Shown: positions 50,700 to 60,211, numbered from the stretch's first letter. The stretch is 64,000 nucleotides of DNA from TMED-70 sp036164085 (GCA_036164085.1 JAYZJV010000052.1:1-64000); one strand, 5' to 3'. Program-made: numbers and translations. The notes: generated from the sequence alone by a model not told the origin.

Positions 50700-51278
50700 A
50701 TGAATAATTGGATAATTTTGGGTCTTGGAAATCCTGATAAAAAATATGAAAAAACAAAACATAATGTCCCTTGGTGGGTTTTAAACATCTTAGAAAACAA
50801 ATTTTCTGTAAATAAACAATACGAAAAAAATGAAAAGAATCATTATGAAATACGTTTAGATTTTGATGATTACAGTGTATATCTCATATATCCTTCAACC
50901 TACGTAAATAACTCTGGGATAGCTATGAAAGATCTCCTTGAAAAAGAAAAATTTTCCTTAGAAAAAACTATAGTTATTTCTGATGATATAAAGCTAGAAG
51001 AAGGAAGGTTAAGGATTAGAAGAAAAGGAAGTAGTGGTGGACATAATGGATTAAATTCAATTATAAACCACCTAGGAACAGAAGAATTTTTAAGGCTCAA
51101 GGTTGGGGTAGGAATGCCTCATGAAAATGAGGATCAAATAAAATTTGTACTTTCTAAAGTAAAAAACTTCGAATTAGTCAATAATAGTTGTATTGAAGCT
51201 GCTGAGGCTTGTATAAGTATTATTGAAGAAGGAACTAAAACTGCCATGGAAAAATATAACGGAGTAAAAGATGAGTAA
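50700..51278 (+). CDS. pth: Peptidyl-tRNA hydrolase
   Basis: 192 residues. It frees tRNA from dropped-off peptidyl-tRNAs. The start IILGLGNPDKKYEKTKHN contains the catalytic His and the Asn of GNP, but the normal GNPG and HNVG each carry a substitution (GNPD, HNVP). Asn in STYVNNSG and the Asp in VISDDIKLE are present, as is the KGSSGGHNGLNSI loop. The length and other motifs argue that it is functional. It overlaps the following old yellow enzyme gene by eight bases. Confidence 0.93.
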   Translation: MNNWIILGLGNPDKKYEKTKHNVPWWVLNILENKFSVNKQYEKNEKNHYEIRLDFDDYSVYLIYPSTYVNNSGIAMKDLLEKEKFSLEKTIVISDDIKLEEGRLRIRRKGSSGGHNGLNSIINHLGTEEFLRLKVGVGMPHENEDQIKFVLSKVKNFELVNNSCIEAAEACISIIEEGTKTAMEKYNGVKDE

Positions 51279-52359
51279 ATTATTTGAACCAATCAAAATA
51301 CGAGAAGAGAATATTAGAAATAGATCATGGGTTTCTCCAATGTGTCAGTATTCTTCTGATGATGGATTTTCAAACAATTGGCATATGGTTCATTTGGGTT
51401 CTCGAGCAGTTGGAGGAGCAGGTCTAGTTATGACTGAAGCTGCAGCTGTAGAGCCTGAAGGAAGAATTAGTCCTTGGGACCTTGGAATTTGGAAAGATGA
51501 ACATATTTCTGGATTAAAAGAAATCACAGATTTTATTACTTCTCAAGGATCTACTCCTGCAATTCAAATTGCTCATGCCGGTAGAAAAGCCTCAACAAAA
51601 AGGCCTTGGCAAGGTAGGGGTAAAATATTGAAAGAAGATGGAGGCTGGGTTCCTAAGGCCCCAAGCTCAATCGCTTTTGACGAAGAATCTCAGGTGCCAG
51701 AAGCACTCTCTAAAATAGATATTGAAAAGATAATTGAGAAATTCGTTTCTGCAGCAAACAGATCTGTACAAGCAGGATTTAAGTGCATAGAACTTCATTT
51801 AGCACATGGATATTTGGCGCATGAATTTTTTTCTCCTATTTCAAACACTAGAGAAGATGAATATGGGGGAAATTTAGACAACAGAACTATTTTTGGTGTA
51901 GAAATTGCAAAAAGAATAAGAAAAGAAATTGGAGAAAATATTCCTCTAATAGCTAGAATATCTGTCACTGAGTATCATGATAAAGGATGGGATACTAATT
52001 CTTCGATAGAGTTCTCAAAAAAACTCAAAAGCGTTGGAGTTGACATGATTGACTGTTCATCTGGAGGAAATTATTCAGAGCAAAAAATCGATCTAAAACC
52101 TGGATATCAAGTGCCATTATCAAGAAGCATAAAAGAAAATGCAGAAATTCTTACAGGAACAGTTGGATTAATAACTGAAAATAATCAAGCAGAAGATATT
52201 TTAGAAAACGGGGACGCAGATATTATATTTCTAGGCAGAGAATTATTAAGAAATCCATACTGGAGTCTTTATGCAGAAGGAGAGATAGAAAAATGGCCTG
52301 TTCAATATCAAAGATCTTTTGAGGGCTCAAAAAAAATAAATTATATTAGAGAAAATTAG
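51271..52359 (+). CDS. Old yellow enzyme-like NADH:flavin oxidoreductase (YqjM type)
   Basis: 362 residues, FMN TIM barrel. The Cys in VSPMCQYSSDDG and VHLGSRAVGGAGLVMTEAAAV mark the YqjM (thermophilic-like) class, with IQIAHAGRKAS, the His pair in IELHLAHGYLAHEFFSP, SNTREDEYGG and DIIFLGRELLRNPYW. These reduce activated C=C bonds such as enones. The physiological substrate is unknown. It follows pth with an eight-base overlap. Its stop shares four bases with convergent serS. Confidence 0.93.
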   Translation: MSKLFEPIKIREENIRNRSWVSPMCQYSSDDGFSNNWHMVHLGSRAVGGAGLVMTEAAAVEPEGRISPWDLGIWKDEHISGLKEITDFITSQGSTPAIQIAHAGRKASTKRPWQGRGKILKEDGGWVPKAPSSIAFDEESQVPEALSKIDIEKIIEKFVSAANRSVQAGFKCIELHLAHGYLAHEFFSPISNTREDEYGGNLDNRTIFGVEIAKRIRKEIGENIPLIARISVTEYHDKGWDTNSSIEFSKKLKSVGVDMIDCSSGGNYSEQKIDLKPGYQVPLSRSIKENAEILTGTVGLITENNQAEDILENGDADIIFLGRELLRNPYWSLYAEGEIEKWPVQYQRSFEGSKKINYIREN

Positions 52360-53615
52360 ATAGAGTCAAATCTAGTATAAGGTACTAATACCTCAGGAAT
52401 TTTTATAGTTCCATCTGCCTGTTGACCATTTTCTATTATTGCAACCCATATCCTTGGTAAAGCTAATCCAGATCCGTTTAAAGTATGAGGGAATGATGTT
52501 GGTGAAGATTGAGTTTGTTTGTACCTTGTATTATTTCTTCTTGTTTGGAAATCAAAACAGTTAGAGATTGAAGATACTTCGAGCCATTCTTTGGATCCAG
52601 GAGCCCAAACCTCAATATCAAAAGTAATACCTGATTGAAAGCCTATATCTCCTGTGGACAACTGAATAAGTTTTGAAGCCAACCCTAACTTATCACATAA
52701 AGTTCTAGCATGATCAATCATTTTATCTAAATACTTCATTGAATCATCAGGCTCTACAAACTTAAACATTTCTACTTTAAAAAATTGATGTACTCTTTTA
52801 ATTCCTCGTATATCTCTTCCCGCAGATGTATGTTCTTTTCTAAAACTTGGGGTTCTTGCAACATAACTCAAAGGCAACATATCAGGGGGTATGATTTTCC
52901 CTTGATGTAGTGCATTTAATGAAACTTCAGCTGTAGGTATAAGCCATAAATCAGTTTCTTCGTCTCTATATAAATTATCTCTAAATTTAGGTAGATTTCC
53001 TGAACCTATCATAGTATCTTCTTTTACTAAATACGGAGGATCAATTTCAGAATAACCAAATTCATCCGTATGAGTATCCATCATCCAATTGATTAGAGCT
53101 CTATGTAATCTAGCGCCTTTTTCTTTTAACACAAAAAATCTTGCTCCAGAAATATTTGCTCCTGCTTCTAAATCTAATATATCTTTGTCAGGTCCAATAT
53201 CCCAATGGGGAATAATAAATTCTTCTTCTTTTGGTATTCCTTTAATGTCTATTTCTATATTTGCCGAATCATCTTCACCTACAGGAACTGAAATATGAGG
53301 CAGGTTAGGTATTTCTAGCATAATATTATTAATTTTTTTATTTGTTTTACCTAAATCATTATCGATGTTTTTCAATTCTTCTGAAAGATTTTTTATAAAA
53401 GAGGTCTCTTCTTGCGTAGGCTTTCTTTTTTCATTCCCTATTTTTTTTGAAATATCATTTCTCTGTGCTCTTTTTTTATCACCTTGGGTAATTAATTTTG
53501 CTCTTGATTCACTTAATGAAATAACCTCATCTAAATTTGAAATGTCATACCCTCTATTAGAAAGTCCTTGTGAATATAAATCTTTATTTTCTATGATTTT
53601 TTTAATATCTAACAT
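52356..53615 (-). CDS. serS: Seryl-tRNA synthetase
   Basis: 419 residues, class II synthetase. An N-terminal coiled-coil arm (about 28-100) is followed by motif 2 (TPSFRKEHTSAGRDIRGIKR) and FFKVEMFKF, then motif 3 with GSGLALPRIWVAIIE. YLVKEDTMIGSGNLPKF is typical. It charges tRNA-Ser, such as the one at 27.1 kb. Its first base is shared with the lysS stop (53615), so lysS-serS is one operon. Confidence 0.96.
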   Translation of the reverse strand: MLDIKKIIENKDLYSQGLSNRGYDISNLDEVISLSESRAKLITQGDKKRAQRNDISKKIGNEKRKPTQEETSFIKNLSEELKNIDNDLGKTNKKINNIMLEIPNLPHISVPVGEDDSANIEIDIKGIPKEEEFIIPHWDIGPDKDILDLEAGANISGARFFVLKEKGARLHRALINWMMDTHTDEFGYSEIDPPYLVKEDTMIGSGNLPKFRDNLYRDEETDLWLIPTAEVSLNALHQGKIIPPDMLPLSYVARTPSFRKEHTSAGRDIRGIKRVHQFFKVEMFKFVEPDDSMKYLDKMIDHARTLCDKLGLASKLIQLSTGDIGFQSGITFDIEVWAPGSKEWLEVSSISNCFDFQTRRNNTRYKQTQSSPTSFPHTLNGSGLALPRIWVAIIENGQQADGTIKIPEVLVPYTRFDSI

Positions 53616-55108
53616 TATTCTCTTGACCTTAATTGAGGAAATAGTAACACTTCTCTTATCTGGTCTTGCTCTGTTAACAACATTACCAATCTATCTATAC
53701 CAATACCTAGACCACCTGTAGGAGGCATACCGTGCTCAATAGAAACTAAAAAGTCTTCATCAAGTCTATCTGCCTCTTGATCACCTATGTTCTTTCTTAG
53801 ATTTTCTTGTTCGATAAATCTGTTTCTCTGGTCAATAGGATCATTTAATTCTGAAAAAGCATTAGCTAGTTCATGTCCTAAAACAAATGCTTCAAACCTT
53901 TCAACAATTTCTGAAGATCCAGGCTTTAATTTAGCCAGAGGGGACATTTCTATAGGGTAATCAAGTAAAAATGTAGGTTTAATTAATTTTGTTTCTACAC
54001 CCTGAGAAATAAGCCTATCTAATAAAACACCCCAAGCTTCTTTAGGATCTGCAACATAACCTTTTTCTATCATTTTTTTTGATAATAAATCGCTTGTCTT
54101 GAATTCTAGAAAATCTATACCTGTATTTTCAATTATTGTTTCTCTTAAATCTATTCTGTCCCAAGGAGGAGCTAAATCAATATTTTTTTCTTCCGATATT
54201 TTAATTTTTGTAGACCCATTAACTTCTTGTGCTACAAAAGAAACAAGATCCTCAACCATTTTCATTACAGTATTGTAATCTTCATAAGATTCATATGATT
54301 CCATAGTAGTAAATTCAGGATTATGATCATGATCTATCCCTTCATTTCTGAATAGCCTTCCTATTTCATAAACTTTTTCAATACCGCCAACAATAAGCTT
54401 TTTTAAATGTAATTCAGTTGCAATTCTTAAAAAAAGATTTTTATCTAAGGTATTATGAAAAGTTTCAAAGGGTATAGCTCTTCCTCCTGCGGGTATATCA
54501 ACTAATATAGGGGTTTCAACTTCTAAGAATCCTCTGTTATTCATAAAATTTCTAACAGATGAGACTATTTTTGATCTTTTTATGGCTATTTCTTTTGATT
54601 CATCATTAGAAATCAAATCTAAATATCTTTGCCTGTATCTTATTTCACTATCTTTTAATCCAGACCATTTGTCAGGCAAAGGCCTAATTGATTTTGTTAA
54701 TAAAACAATTTTTTTCAAATCTAATGTAATTTCTCCACGCCTAGTTCTAAATACAACCCCATCAACTCCTATAATGTCACCAATGTCTAAAAGATCCAAA
54801 AATTCTTTAGAGATTTCAGTATCATCATCTTTGTAATGAAGCTGAATTTTTCCTGATTGATCCTTCAAGTCAAAAAACACAACTTTCCCCATCCCTCTTT
54901 TTGCCATGATTCTACCTGATATAGAAAAAATTTCTGAAGAAATATTTTTCTCAGATTCTTCACTTTGAATAAAAAAATCTATAACTCCTTGAATAGATTT
55001 TCTTTCACTTTCCCATCGACTTGGATATGGATCAATACTTAACTTTTTGATTCTTTCAAGTTTTTCGATTCTATCTTTTATGATTCTATCTTCAGAAAGG
55101 TTTTCCAT
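53615..55108 (-). CDS. lysS: Lysyl-tRNA synthetase (class II)
   Basis: 497 residues. The OB-fold anticodon-binding domain (ISGRIMAKRGMGKVVFFDLKDQSG) is followed by the class II core: RSKIVSSVRNFMNNRGFLEVETPIL (motif 1), FRNEGIDHDHNPEFTTMESYESY (motif 2) and GGLGIGIDRLVMLLT (motif 3). The Lys-specific layout is complete. It is upstream of serS, one base overlapped. The 127-base gap before the next gene (55109-55235) shows no clear signal. Confidence 0.96.
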   Translation of the reverse strand: MENLSEDRIIKDRIEKLERIKKLSIDPYPSRWESERKSIQGVIDFFIQSEESEKNISSEIFSISGRIMAKRGMGKVVFFDLKDQSGKIQLHYKDDDTEISKEFLDLLDIGDIIGVDGVVFRTRRGEITLDLKKIVLLTKSIRPLPDKWSGLKDSEIRYRQRYLDLISNDESKEIAIKRSKIVSSVRNFMNNRGFLEVETPILVDIPAGGRAIPFETFHNTLDKNLFLRIATELHLKKLIVGGIEKVYEIGRLFRNEGIDHDHNPEFTTMESYESYEDYNTVMKMVEDLVSFVAQEVNGSTKIKISEEKNIDLAPPWDRIDLRETIIENTGIDFLEFKTSDLLSKKMIEKGYVADPKEAWGVLLDRLISQGVETKLIKPTFLLDYPIEMSPLAKLKPGSSEIVERFEAFVLGHELANAFSELNDPIDQRNRFIEQENLRKNIGDQEADRLDEDFLVSIEHGMPPTGGLGIGIDRLVMLLTEQDQIREVLLFPQLRSRE

Positions 55109-55235
55109 AAATTGATCTTTTTTTTATATATTAAATAATTTTATAACTTTTTTTTGTATAAGCCTTACTAGATTTTCAGTTCAGATTTAGTTTATTATCT
55201 AATATTATTGGTTAAACAAATTATTTTTTATTTAT

Positions 55236-55769
55236 ATGAATACAAAAAAACCTGATTATATAAAAACAGAAAGATTAACATTAAGGCCAATAGAAATTGG
55301 AGATCTAGAAACCATTCAAAACTATTCCCTTGATAAGGAATGGCACAGATATTTAGACTTTCATACTAAAGAAAGCGTCAAAGAATTTGTAACTAAGGCT
55401 GTTAATTCCCCATGGGAGGAGCATGCTAGATTTTCTATACTACTTGATAAAAAAATGGTTGGTGGAGTAGGGCTTTATATAGAAATGAAAGAAAAAAGAG
55501 CAGAGATAGGCTACTCATTATCTAAAGATTATTGGGGAATGGGAATAGTTCCTGAAGCAGTTACTAGGGTTCTAAAATATGGCTTTGAAGTGATGGAACT
55601 AGAAAAAATCTTTGCCCAAACGGACTCAAGGAATATCCCTTCTCAAGCAGTTATGAAAAAAATGAATATGAAAAAAGAAGGAATATTTAGAAAACATATA
55701 ATATCTCAAAATAAAAGAAGAGATGTTGTTTATTATTCTATTTTAAAGTCTGAATGGGAAAAAAATTAG
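55236..55769 (+). CDS. GNAT acetyltransferase (RimJ/RimL-like)
   Basis: 177 residues. TERLTLRPIEIGDLETIQNY, EIGYSLSKDYWGMGIVPEA with the acetyl-CoA loop, KIFAQTDSRNIPSQAVMKKM and the KKEGIFRKHI tail are the RimJ/RimL/RimI N-acetyltransferase pattern. It would acetylate the N terminus of a ribosomal protein or a small amine; the exact target is unknown. It converges with an SDR gene, four bases between stops. Confidence 0.85.
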   Translation: MNTKKPDYIKTERLTLRPIEIGDLETIQNYSLDKEWHRYLDFHTKESVKEFVTKAVNSPWEEHARFSILLDKKMVGGVGLYIEMKEKRAEIGYSLSKDYWGMGIVPEAVTRVLKYGFEVMELEKIFAQTDSRNIPSQAVMKKMNMKKEGIFRKHIISQNKRRDVVYYSILKSEWEKN

Positions 55770-55773
55770 AAAT

Positions 55774-56526
55774 TTACCAACAAGTCTCACCACCATCAAT
55801 TACTAATTCAGAACCTGTTACCCAAGAAGATTCATCAGAAGCTAAATAAAGAGCACCATAAGCAATATCTTCAGGTTTACCCAATCTACCCATTGGAGTC
55901 ATAGCTAATCTTTCATTTCTTACTTGTTCAATAGAATGAATATCTTCTGTCATAGGAGTATCAGTAAATCCCGGATGAATAGAATTTGATCTTATATTAT
56001 GTTTTCCATATTGAGCAGCAATTGTTTTTGTAAATATTCTTGATGATCCTTTAGATGCATGATAAGCAGTTGAACTTCTAGCACTACCCACCAATCCAAA
56101 AATAGAAGACACATTAATAATTGAGCCTGATCTGTTTTTTTTCATATTAGCAATTACATTCTGTGTTCCAAGCATTACAGCAGTAGAATTTACAGCAAAT
56201 ACTTTATCCCAATCTTCCTTTTTCATTTCTTCAAAATTTGACCTTAAAGACATACCTGCATTATTTACTAAAACGTCTATTTTACCCCAAGTATTTAAAA
56301 CCTCTTTTATACAATCTTTCCAGCTGTTTTCATCAGAAACATCGAATGAAAAAGTTAGAACATCGTCTTTAGAATCAATACTTTTTTCGAAATTCTCTAA
56401 TTTATTTTTGTTATTATCAATTACACAAATATTTGATCCTTCTTGATGAAAAATTTTAGAAATTGCTTCTCCTATACCTGATGCCCCTCCTGTTATTATA
56501 CTGACCTTATTTTCTAATCTAGACAT
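55774..56526 (-). CDS. SDR-family oxidoreductase
   Basis: 250 residues. TGGASGIGEA cofactor motif, VIDNN with Asp for NAD, NNAGMSL, catalytic Ser in INVSSIFG, Tyr/Lys in YHASKGS, and IDGGETCW at the C terminus. The motif set is the classical 250-residue SDR. It is 35 percent or so alike by eye with the SDR at 42 kb, but the C-terminal loop differs. A sugar or alcohol dehydrogenase role is likely; the substrate is unknown. Confidence 0.85.
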   Translation of the reverse strand: MSRLENKVSIITGGASGIGEAISKIFHQEGSNICVIDNNKNKLENFEKSIDSKDDVLTFSFDVSDENSWKDCIKEVLNTWGKIDVLVNNAGMSLRSNFEEMKKEDWDKVFAVNSTAVMLGTQNVIANMKKNRSGSIINVSSIFGLVGSARSSTAYHASKGSSRIFTKTIAAQYGKHNIRSNSIHPGFTDTPMTEDIHSIEQVRNERLAMTPMGRLGKPEDIAYGALYLASDESSWVTGSELVIDGGETCW

Positions 56527-56585
56527 ATCAACTCCTAATATTAATTACTTAGAAAAACTTTATCATAAAAAAAAAATAATTTATC

Positions 56586-56978
56586 ATGAAAATAAAAATG
56601 GTACAAAATCCAATTAATTTTAACTCAAATAAAAAAGAATCTAAAACTGAAAGACCTTGGGGAAGTTTTGAAATTCTTTGTAAAGGACCCGGTTATCAGT
56701 CAAAAAGATTGACAGTTAAACCAAACAGTAGACTATCTCTTCAAACTCACAAACATAGAGATGAAGAATGGATTATTGCTAGAGGAACTGCTCAAGTTAC
56801 TATAGGGGAGGAACAAACAGTTCTTGGAAAAGGTGAATCAGCAAGCGTACCTAGGACAATCGCTCATAGAATAGAAAATATATCTGAAATCGATCCATTA
56901 GAAATAATAGAAGTCCAAATAGGTGATTATATAGACGAAGATGATATTGAAAGACTAGAGGATGATTACGGTAGGTAA
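56586..56978 (+). CDS. Mannose-6-phosphate isomerase-type cupin
   Basis: 130 residues, a single cupin barrel of the type found at the C terminus of ManC (mannose-1-phosphate guanylyltransferase/isomerase). TERPWGSFEIL, RLSLQTHKHRDEEWIIARGTAQV with the metal His/Glu, and the ending VQIGDYIDEDDIERLEDDYGR identify it. It would isomerise mannose 6-phosphate to fructose 6-phosphate or bind a sugar nucleotide. The enzyme partner domain is not adjacent. It ends two bases before the convergent coiled-coil gene. Confidence 0.83.
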   Translation: MKIKMVQNPINFNSNKKESKTERPWGSFEILCKGPGYQSKRLTVKPNSRLSLQTHKHRDEEWIIARGTAQVTIGEEQTVLGKGESASVPRTIAHRIENISEIDPLEIIEVQIGDYIDEDDIERLEDDYGR

Positions 56979-56980
56979 AC

Positions 56981-57595
56981 CTATTGGTTTTGCTCCATGT
57001 CCATAGTTATGTTTTCATTCTCTTCTGAAGGATCATCAAGTAAATCTAATCCACTTCTAACCTGACTTAATATTGTAGAAATTCTCTCTTCTAATGCATA
57101 TAAAACTTCTTTAGCATAATTGTCAGCACCATCTCTTCTGTCAGCAGAAATCTTCTCAGATTCTTCAAGCATTCTGCTTGATTCTTGTTGAGCATTTAAA
57201 ATAATACTCTCTGATTGTGTTTGAGCTTCATTTACAATTTCTTCAGATTTTTTATTAGCACCTTCAACAATAGAAGTCTCTTGAATCATAACTTCTGCTT
57301 TTTCTTCTGCTTCAGAAAGTATTTCAGCAGCATCCCTTTTAGCTATTTCTCGCATTGTAGAAGCTTCTTCATCTGCATAATTCCTAATTCTTGCAGCCTC
57401 TTTATCTGCTTGATCAATTATAGCTTCTTTTTGTCTTGTAACCATTCCTGCTTCGTCAAGCTCTGCAGGTAATCCAGATATGACCTGATTTATAATATCA
57501 ACTGCCTTAGATTTATCTAAACCTTTTCCAGGTATTAACGAAGTGGAATCACTTATCAATTTTTCTAAGTTTTTTAGTTCTTCAATAATATTCAT
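56981..57595 (-). CDS. DivIVA-like coiled-coil protein
   Basis: 204 residues. The middle is a long coiled coil rich in Glu, Ala and Gln (EAARIRNYADEEAS through AQQESSRMLEES) with no membrane helix. Ends: SLIPGKGLDKSKAVDII and a Glu-rich tail. The heptads resemble ATP synthase subunit b and DivIVA-type proteins. It lies downstream of coaD and rsmD, an order seen near cell-envelope genes in Chloroflexota. GGAGG precedes the start. Function inferred only as a structural coiled coil. Confidence 0.65.
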   Translation of the reverse strand: MNIIEELKNLEKLISDSTSLIPGKGLDKSKAVDIINQVISGLPAELDEAGMVTRQKEAIIDQADKEAARIRNYADEEASTMREIAKRDAAEILSEAEEKAEVMIQETSIVEGANKKSEEIVNEAQTQSESIILNAQQESSRMLEESEKISADRRDGADNYAKEVLYALEERISTILSQVRSGLDLLDDPSEENENITMDMEQNQ

Positions 57596-57650
57596 ATTTC
57601 CTCCAATAAATAAATTCTATGTCATTAACACACCAAATTACTTTAATTTT

Positions 57651-58136
57651 TTAAACGGATTTTTTTATTCTTTCCATAAAAGGTGATAAAACATGGTCTG
57701 GAACGAGAGAACTAACATCTCCACCTAACAATGCAATCTCTTTTACTCTGCTTGAACTAACGTATTGATATTTTAAAGATGAAATTAAACAAACAGTATC
57801 TACTTTTGAATTCATTTCTCTGTTTGTTAGCGCCATTTCTCTTTCATATTCAAAATCTGCACCAATTCTTAATCCTCTTATAATTACGCTAGCGCCTAAC
57901 TCTTCAGCTAGATTTACAGTTAATTTATCAAATTTAATTACATTAACATTATTTAATTTTGAAACAGTTTCCTGAATCATTCCAACTCTCTCATCTACAT
58001 TAAAAATAACTTGTTTCATCGAACCTGAATAAACACAAATAGTAACTTCATCAAATAATTTTGAAGCACGATCAACTATATCGTAATGACCTTGAGTCAC
58101 TGGATCAAATGTTCCTGGATAAATACTTTTTACCAT
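57651..58136 (-). CDS. coaD: Pantetheine-phosphate adenylyltransferase
   Basis: 161 residues. The T/HxGH nucleotidyltransferase motif is YPGTFDPVTQGHYDIV and the C-terminal KMSKS-like segment is KYQYVSSSRVKEIALLGGDVSSLVP. VIIRGLRIGADFEYE is highly conserved. It makes dephospho-CoA, the penultimate step of CoA synthesis. It lies nine bases after rsmD, the common bacterial order. Confidence 0.96.
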   Translation of the reverse strand: MVKSIYPGTFDPVTQGHYDIVDRASKLFDEVTICVYSGSMKQVIFNVDERVGMIQETVSKLNNVNVIKFDKLTVNLAEELGASVIIRGLRIGADFEYEREMALTNREMNSKVDTVCLISSLKYQYVSSSRVKEIALLGGDVSSLVPDHVLSPFMERIKKSV

Positions 58137-58145
58137 AATTCCCTC

Positions 58146-58670
58146 TCAAGAAGTAAATACAGAGATTAATGTATCTCCATATTTTTTTTCTTGTACCTTT
58201 TTAAATATTTTATACTCATCAGATAATTTTATTCTAGATGAATGCTCTAAAAATAGCTTAGTTTTTTCGTGCACAAGTTTGTAATTAATAAGCTGATCAA
58301 ATATTTTTTCAAATGGTTGATGTTCATACGGTGGATCAATAAAAATAAAATCAAAAACTTCTTTGATTTTATTTAATTGAGTCTCACAATTTGCCTTAAT
58401 TACATTTGAAGTGTTTTGAAGCTTTAACTTTATAAGTTTCTTTCTAATTTGTGAAAGAAATTCTTGATTTATATCTACAAAATAACAATTTTGAGCTCCT
58501 AAATCTAAAGCCTTGAATCCTATAGATCCAGTGCCTGAATATAAATCAAGGAATTTTTTACCTTCTAAATTATGATGTCCCATCATAGAAAATACAGCAC
58601 CTATTACTTTAGAGGTTGTTGGTCTTAAATTTTGATTCTTAAACTGATGTTTTTTCAAAATTGCCTTCAT
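58146..58670 (-). CDS. rsmD: 16S rRNA m2G966 methyltransferase
   Basis: 174 residues. Rossmann methyltransferase with the SAM loop FLDLYSGTGSIGFKALDLGA, RPTTSKVIGAVF at the N-terminal part, and the catalytic DPPY in FIFIDPPYEHQPF, characteristic of N2-guanine rRNA methylation by RsmD. The N terminus is short (about 15 residues before RPTT, where others have 25-30). It overlaps dusB by 32 bases. Confidence 0.93.
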   Translation of the reverse strand: MKAILKKHQFKNQNLRPTTSKVIGAVFSMMGHHNLEGKKFLDLYSGTGSIGFKALDLGAQNCYFVDINQEFLSQIRKKLIKLKLQNTSNVIKANCETQLNKIKEVFDFIFIDPPYEHQPFEKIFDQLINYKLVHEKTKLFLEHSSRIKLSDEYKIFKKVQEKKYGDTLISVFTS

Positions 58671-59628
58671 TAATTTGTATGTTTTTGTTAAGATTTTCTA
58701 TGAAAAAATCAAATATGAAATCGATTTTTTCATCTGTTCTAAAAATTCTTTGCCTTAATTCTTTTGAATTTTTGAAGCCTTTAGAATAATATGCTAATTG
58801 TTTTTTTATCTGTAAATCTATTTGTCTTTTGGAAAAAAAATCTTTCATATACTCTATATGTTTGGTTATATCAGATATTATTTTAGATAATTTTTCATTC
58901 TTAGATAATTTTTGGTATTGGGAATTGAAAATCCAAGGATTACCTATTGCAGCTCTTCCTATCATTACTGAATTGCATTTAGTATATTCAATCATAGATT
59001 CTGCATCAGCAAATGAATGAATATCTCCGTTTCCTGTAATAGGAATTTTAATTTCTTCAACAACATTTTTAATAATTTCCCATTTTGAAGTACCTTCATA
59101 TCTCTGGAATCTAGTCCTTGGATGTATTGTTATAGCATCTATTCCTTCTGCTTCAAGCATTTTTGAAAATTCCACTGCATTTTCATTATCTTCATTCCAT
59201 CCACTTCTTATTTTTGCTGTTAGTGGTACTTTTGTTGCATTTCTTAGAGTTTTTACTAATTTTGAAGTTTGAGCAATATCCTTCATCAATGCTGCTCCTT
59301 TACCTTTTTTTGTGATCTTAGGAACTGGACACCCCATATTGATATCGATAATATCTGCTCCTTTGTCCTGTAAAATTATTGATGCTTCAGACATTATTTT
59401 TTCGTCACACCCTAATAATTGCATTGCTATAGGTTTTTCACGTTTGTAAAAGTCAGCTATTTCTTTAGTTCTGATTGATTTGTTATAAACTAATGAAGTT
59501 GCATCAATCTCTTCTGTAGTTACAAAACCGGAGTGATTTAATAAACAAATTTCTCTATAAGGTGAATTGGTTACTCCAGCCATGGGAGCTAATCTTAATT
59601 TGTTTTTTTCTAAAAATGTTCTAAACAT
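58639..59628 (-). CDS. dus: tRNA-dihydrouridine synthase (DusB-like)
   Basis: 329 residues from ATG 59628, one base after the upstream stop; it gives the family start LRLAPMAGVTNSPYR. Longer frames to 59679 exist but run into the upstream gene. FMN barrel: IAMQLLGCDEKIMSEAS, DINMGCPVPKITKKGKGAALM with catalytic Cys, KIRSGWNEDN, GNGDIHS and MIGRAAIGNPWIF. It reduces U to dihydrouridine in tRNA. It overlaps rsmD by 32 bases. Confidence 0.94.
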   Translation of the reverse strand: MFRTFLEKNKLRLAPMAGVTNSPYREICLLNHSGFVTTEEIDATSLVYNKSIRTKEIADFYKREKPIAMQLLGCDEKIMSEASIILQDKGADIIDINMGCPVPKITKKGKGAALMKDIAQTSKLVKTLRNATKVPLTAKIRSGWNEDNENAVEFSKMLEAEGIDAITIHPRTRFQRYEGTSKWEIIKNVVEEIKIPITGNGDIHSFADAESMIEYTKCNSVMIGRAAIGNPWIFNSQYQKLSKNEKLSKIISDITKHIEYMKDFFSKRQIDLQIKKQLAYYSKGFKNSKELRQRIFRTDEKIDFIFDFFIENLNKNIQINEGNFEKTSV

Positions 59629-59629
59629 A

Positions 59630-60211
59630 TTAATAATTCTCATATAATATTTTTGACAACTTTTCTCCTTCAGCCGCATATCCTACAGATCTATATATTT
59701 CTTTTCCATTTTTATCAAAAATAATGTAAGTCGGAGTGCTTACTATTTGATAATGCATTAAAGTTTGCGTTACATCCTCAAGATATCGATTTGAAACATC
59801 TATTATGAGAAAATTTACATTTTCAGAATGCTCTGTTTTCAAATTTTTCAATGCCACTTCACCCATTTTGCAATAAACACAACTATCACTCCAACCTTCT
59901 ACAAAAGTAGGTTTCCCTGAATCAATAATTGTTTGAATTTGAGACAGCTCAGTTACAATTCCCATTTTTCTATACTGAGATTCTCTCATGGATTCAAAAG
60001 TTTCAAATACTCCAAGGTTAAATCTAAGATCCTCATAAAACTCTATATCGTTTTCATTAGTCCATAAAGAATAATCATTTTTAAAAGTTCTTATTAATTC
60101 TTTATTAGATTTTTCAAAATCTTTAGGATTAAATGATGATTCATCTATTTCATTAGAAGTGCTACATGAAATAAAAACAAAGCAACAAAATATTATATAA
60201 AAAAATCTCAT
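59630..60211 (-). CDS. Thioredoxin-fold lipoprotein
   Basis: 193 residues. Signal peptide with lipobox ISC (Cys16). The C-terminal half is a thioredoxin fold with the redox pair CVYC (in SDSCVYCKMGEVAL) and a cis-Pro segment STPTYIIFD, followed by a YRSVGY strand. The first half (35-95) is a helical or mixed region of unknown role. An extracytoplasmic thiol-disulfide or electron-transfer role is likely, as for TlpA or ResA proteins. It is 18-30 bases downstream of the MFS gene and immediately before dusB. Confidence 0.82.
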   Translation of the reverse strand: MRFFYIIFCCFVFISCSTSNEIDESSFNPKDFEKSNKELIRTFKNDYSLWTNENDIEFYEDLRFNLGVFETFESMRESQYRKMGIVTELSQIQTIIDSGKPTFVEGWSDSCVYCKMGEVALKNLKTEHSENVNFLIIDVSNRYLEDVTQTLMHYQIVSTPTYIIFDKNGKEIYRSVGYAAEGEKLSKILYENY

